A DNA stretch of 64,000 bases, taken from the NCBI RefSeq assembly GCF_014207955.1, contig NZ_JACHLK010000001.1:62001-126000 (forward strand), written 5' to 3'. Under the pieces are notes generated by a model that did no database searches, was not told the DNA's origin, and saw only the letters and a list, made by a program, of their open reading frames with translations. Positions within the stretch are counted from its first letter, which is position 1, and each line of letters begins with the position of its first letter. Source of the DNA: Acidovorax soli (GTDB lineage: Bacteria; Pseudomonadota; Gammaproteobacteria; Burkholderiales; Burkholderiaceae_C). The translations under genes and the position numbers were made by a program. This document shows, in pieces, positions 62,878 through 64,000 of the stretch.

Positions 62878-64000
62878 TCAGGCCAAAGCCTCATCCAGCA
62901 CCTCGATCCAGTGGCGCACAGGCGTGGCCGTGCCGCTTTGCAGGTGCGTGATGCAGCCGATGTTGGCTGAGAGGATGGCCGCGGGCGGCTGCTCGCCCAA
63001 GGCCTCACCCAAGGCGCCGAGCTTGCGGTCGCGCAACTGGTACGACAGCCCTGGGTTGAGTACCGAATAGGTGCCAGCCGAGCCGCAGCACAGGTGCGAC
63101 TCGTTGCGCGCCACGCGCAGCGTGAAACCCAGCTTGGCGAGGTGCGTCTCGACCCCGCCGCGCAGCTTCTGCCCATGCTGCAGCGTGCAGGGCGGGTGGT
63201 AGGCGTACTGCACGTTGGTCTGCGGCCGGACGCGCCCGGCCAGGCGCTCGGCCAGTTCGGGCAGCAGGTCCGGCAGCAGCTCGGACAGGTCGCGCGTGAG
63301 TGCGCTGATGCGTGCCGCCTTGGCCGCGTACTGCGCATCGTCCTGCAGGATATGGCCGTATTCCTTGACCGTGACGCCGCAGCCCGAGGCATTCATGACG
63401 ATGCACTCCACACCGCCCGCCTCGACCAGCGGCCACCAGGCATCGATGTTGGCGCGCATCTGGGCCTTGCCGCCCTCCTGGTCGTTGAGGTGGAACTTGA
63501 CTGCGCCGCAGCAGCCCGCCTTGGGCGCCACCAGGGTCTCTATGCCCGCGGCGTCGAGCACGCGCGCCGTGGCGGTGTTGATGCCGGGCATCATCGCGGG
63601 CTGCACACAGCCGGCCAGCATGAGCACCTTGCGCGCGTGTTCGCGTGTGGGCCAGGCACCGGCATCGCGCGGGGCCGGCACCTTGGCCTGCAAGGCCTTG
63701 GGCAGCAGGCCGCGCACCATCTGGCCGGCCTTCATCGCCGGGGCGAACAGCGGCGAGGGCAGCCCTTCCTTGAGCGCCCAGCGCAGGGCCTTTTCGCCGG
63801 CAGGGCGCGGCACCTTCTCGTCCACGATCTTGCGCCCGATGTCCACCAGATGGCCGTACTGCACGCCGCTCGGGCAGGTGCTCTCGCAGTTGCGGCAGGT
63901 CAGGCAGCGGTCCAGGTGCATCTGGGTGGCGCGCGTGGGCGCCTGGCCTTCGAGCACCTGCTTGATCAGGTAGATGCGGCCGCGCGGGCCATCGAGCTCG
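62878..64000 (-). CDS. glcF: Glycolate oxidase iron-sulfur subunit (N-terminus outside window)
   Basis: Partial protein of 374 codons, open to the right edge. The second [4Fe-4S] motif CLTCRNCESTCPSGV is present, followed by two CCG domains: AGCVQPAMMPGIN with GCCGAVKFHL, and YHPPCTLQHGQ with HLCCGSAGTYSVLNPGLS. Together with GlcD and GlcE it oxidises glycolate to glyoxylate at the inner membrane. The first cluster and start codon lie beyond 64000. glcD/glcE would be expected just to the right. Confidence 0.95.
   Translation of the reverse strand, partial: ELDGPRGRIYLIKQVLEGQAPTRATQMHLDRCLTCRNCESTCPSGVQYGHLVDIGRKIVDEKVPRPAGEKALRWALKEGLPSPLFAPAMKAGQMVRGLLPKALQAKVPAPRDAGAWPTREHARKVLMLAGCVQPAMMPGINTATARVLDAAGIETLVAPKAGCCGAVKFHLNDQEGGKAQMRANIDAWWPLVEAGGVECIVMNASGCGVTVKEYGHILQDDAQYAAKAARISALTRDLSELLPDLLPELAERLAGRVRPQTNVQYAYHPPCTLQHGQKLRGGVETHLAKLGFTLRVARNESHLCCGSAGTYSVLNPGLSYQLRDRKLGALGEALGEQPPAAILSANIGCITHLQSGTATPVRHWIEVLDEALA

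Noticed and set aside
1..64000. CRISPR arrays, tRNA, rRNA or insertion sequences
   Set aside because: No regularly spaced repeat, no cloverleaf-like sequence that I could recognise and no transposase gene was seen; a covariance-model scan was not possible.

Overview
The window is a dense, high-GC stretch of bacterial chromosome with about 54 protein genes, very short intergenic gaps and no recognisable tRNA, rRNA, insertion sequence, integrase or CRISPR array. The gene content points to a betaproteobacterium of the family Comamonadaceae (Acidovorax / Paracidovorax / Alicycliphilus / Diaphorobacter-like). Pointers are ilvE-zinc finger-LPS gene order, an ArgP/LysE pair, GlcF, a ProQ-family protein, a stand-alone LplT, and two copies of a GC-rich intergenic repeat of a kind I recall from this family. 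The genus is inference.

Layout. 1-13.4 kb: an iron island with two paralogous TonB-dependent siderophore receptors, a periplasmic Fes-like esterase, a PchR-like AraC regulator, and an operon of FecB-like binding protein, lipoprotein esterase, FecCD permease, ABC ATPase and DUF2218. Three Fur-box-like sites sit at its promoters. No siderophore synthesis genes are visible, so uptake of foreign ester-type siderophores is the likely job. A DUF3016 gene and a metallo-beta-lactamase-fold hydrolase lie inside the island. 13.4-22.3 kb: diguanylate cyclase, M48 protease / AmpG-like permease divergent pair, OmpR-type two-component system, YbfB-type transporter with divergent LysR regulator, and a nitronate monooxygenase. 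22.3-26.5 kb: a minus-strand operon reading ilvE, zinc-finger protein, GT2, O-antigen ligase, GT4. 27-33.3 kb: signalling block with a chemoreceptor, an EAL response regulator and a MASE4-type hybrid kinase with Hpt domain. 33.4-42.1 kb: radA, an HpaI/PanE-like/GST operon, a peptide-type binding protein, LysE/ArgP, and a siderophore-interacting protein with divergent MarR regulator and clear paired operators.

42.3-50.2 kb: the most unusual part. One apparent transcription unit ends at a perfect 15-bp terminator hairpin. It encodes a GNAT acetyltransferase, a Tat-exported orphan periplasmic binding protein, three tandem phage-tail-collar (MdpB/microcystin-dependent-protein type) proteins each with one His-x-His motif and a shared [FY]PSRN end, and a 1443-residue secreted CSLREA/beta-helix/Ig-repeat protein. 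No other phage genes are present. I read it as a candidate surface-fibre or adhesion system of unknown function.

50.3-64 kb: FAD monooxygenase, membrane protein, alanine racemase, LplT, glutathione peroxidase, GNAT, acyltransferase with divergent membrane LytTR regulator, cupin with divergent LysR, YafY/GyrI pair, ProQ/FinO-family RNA chaperone, and the truncated start of glycolate oxidase subunit GlcF at the right edge.
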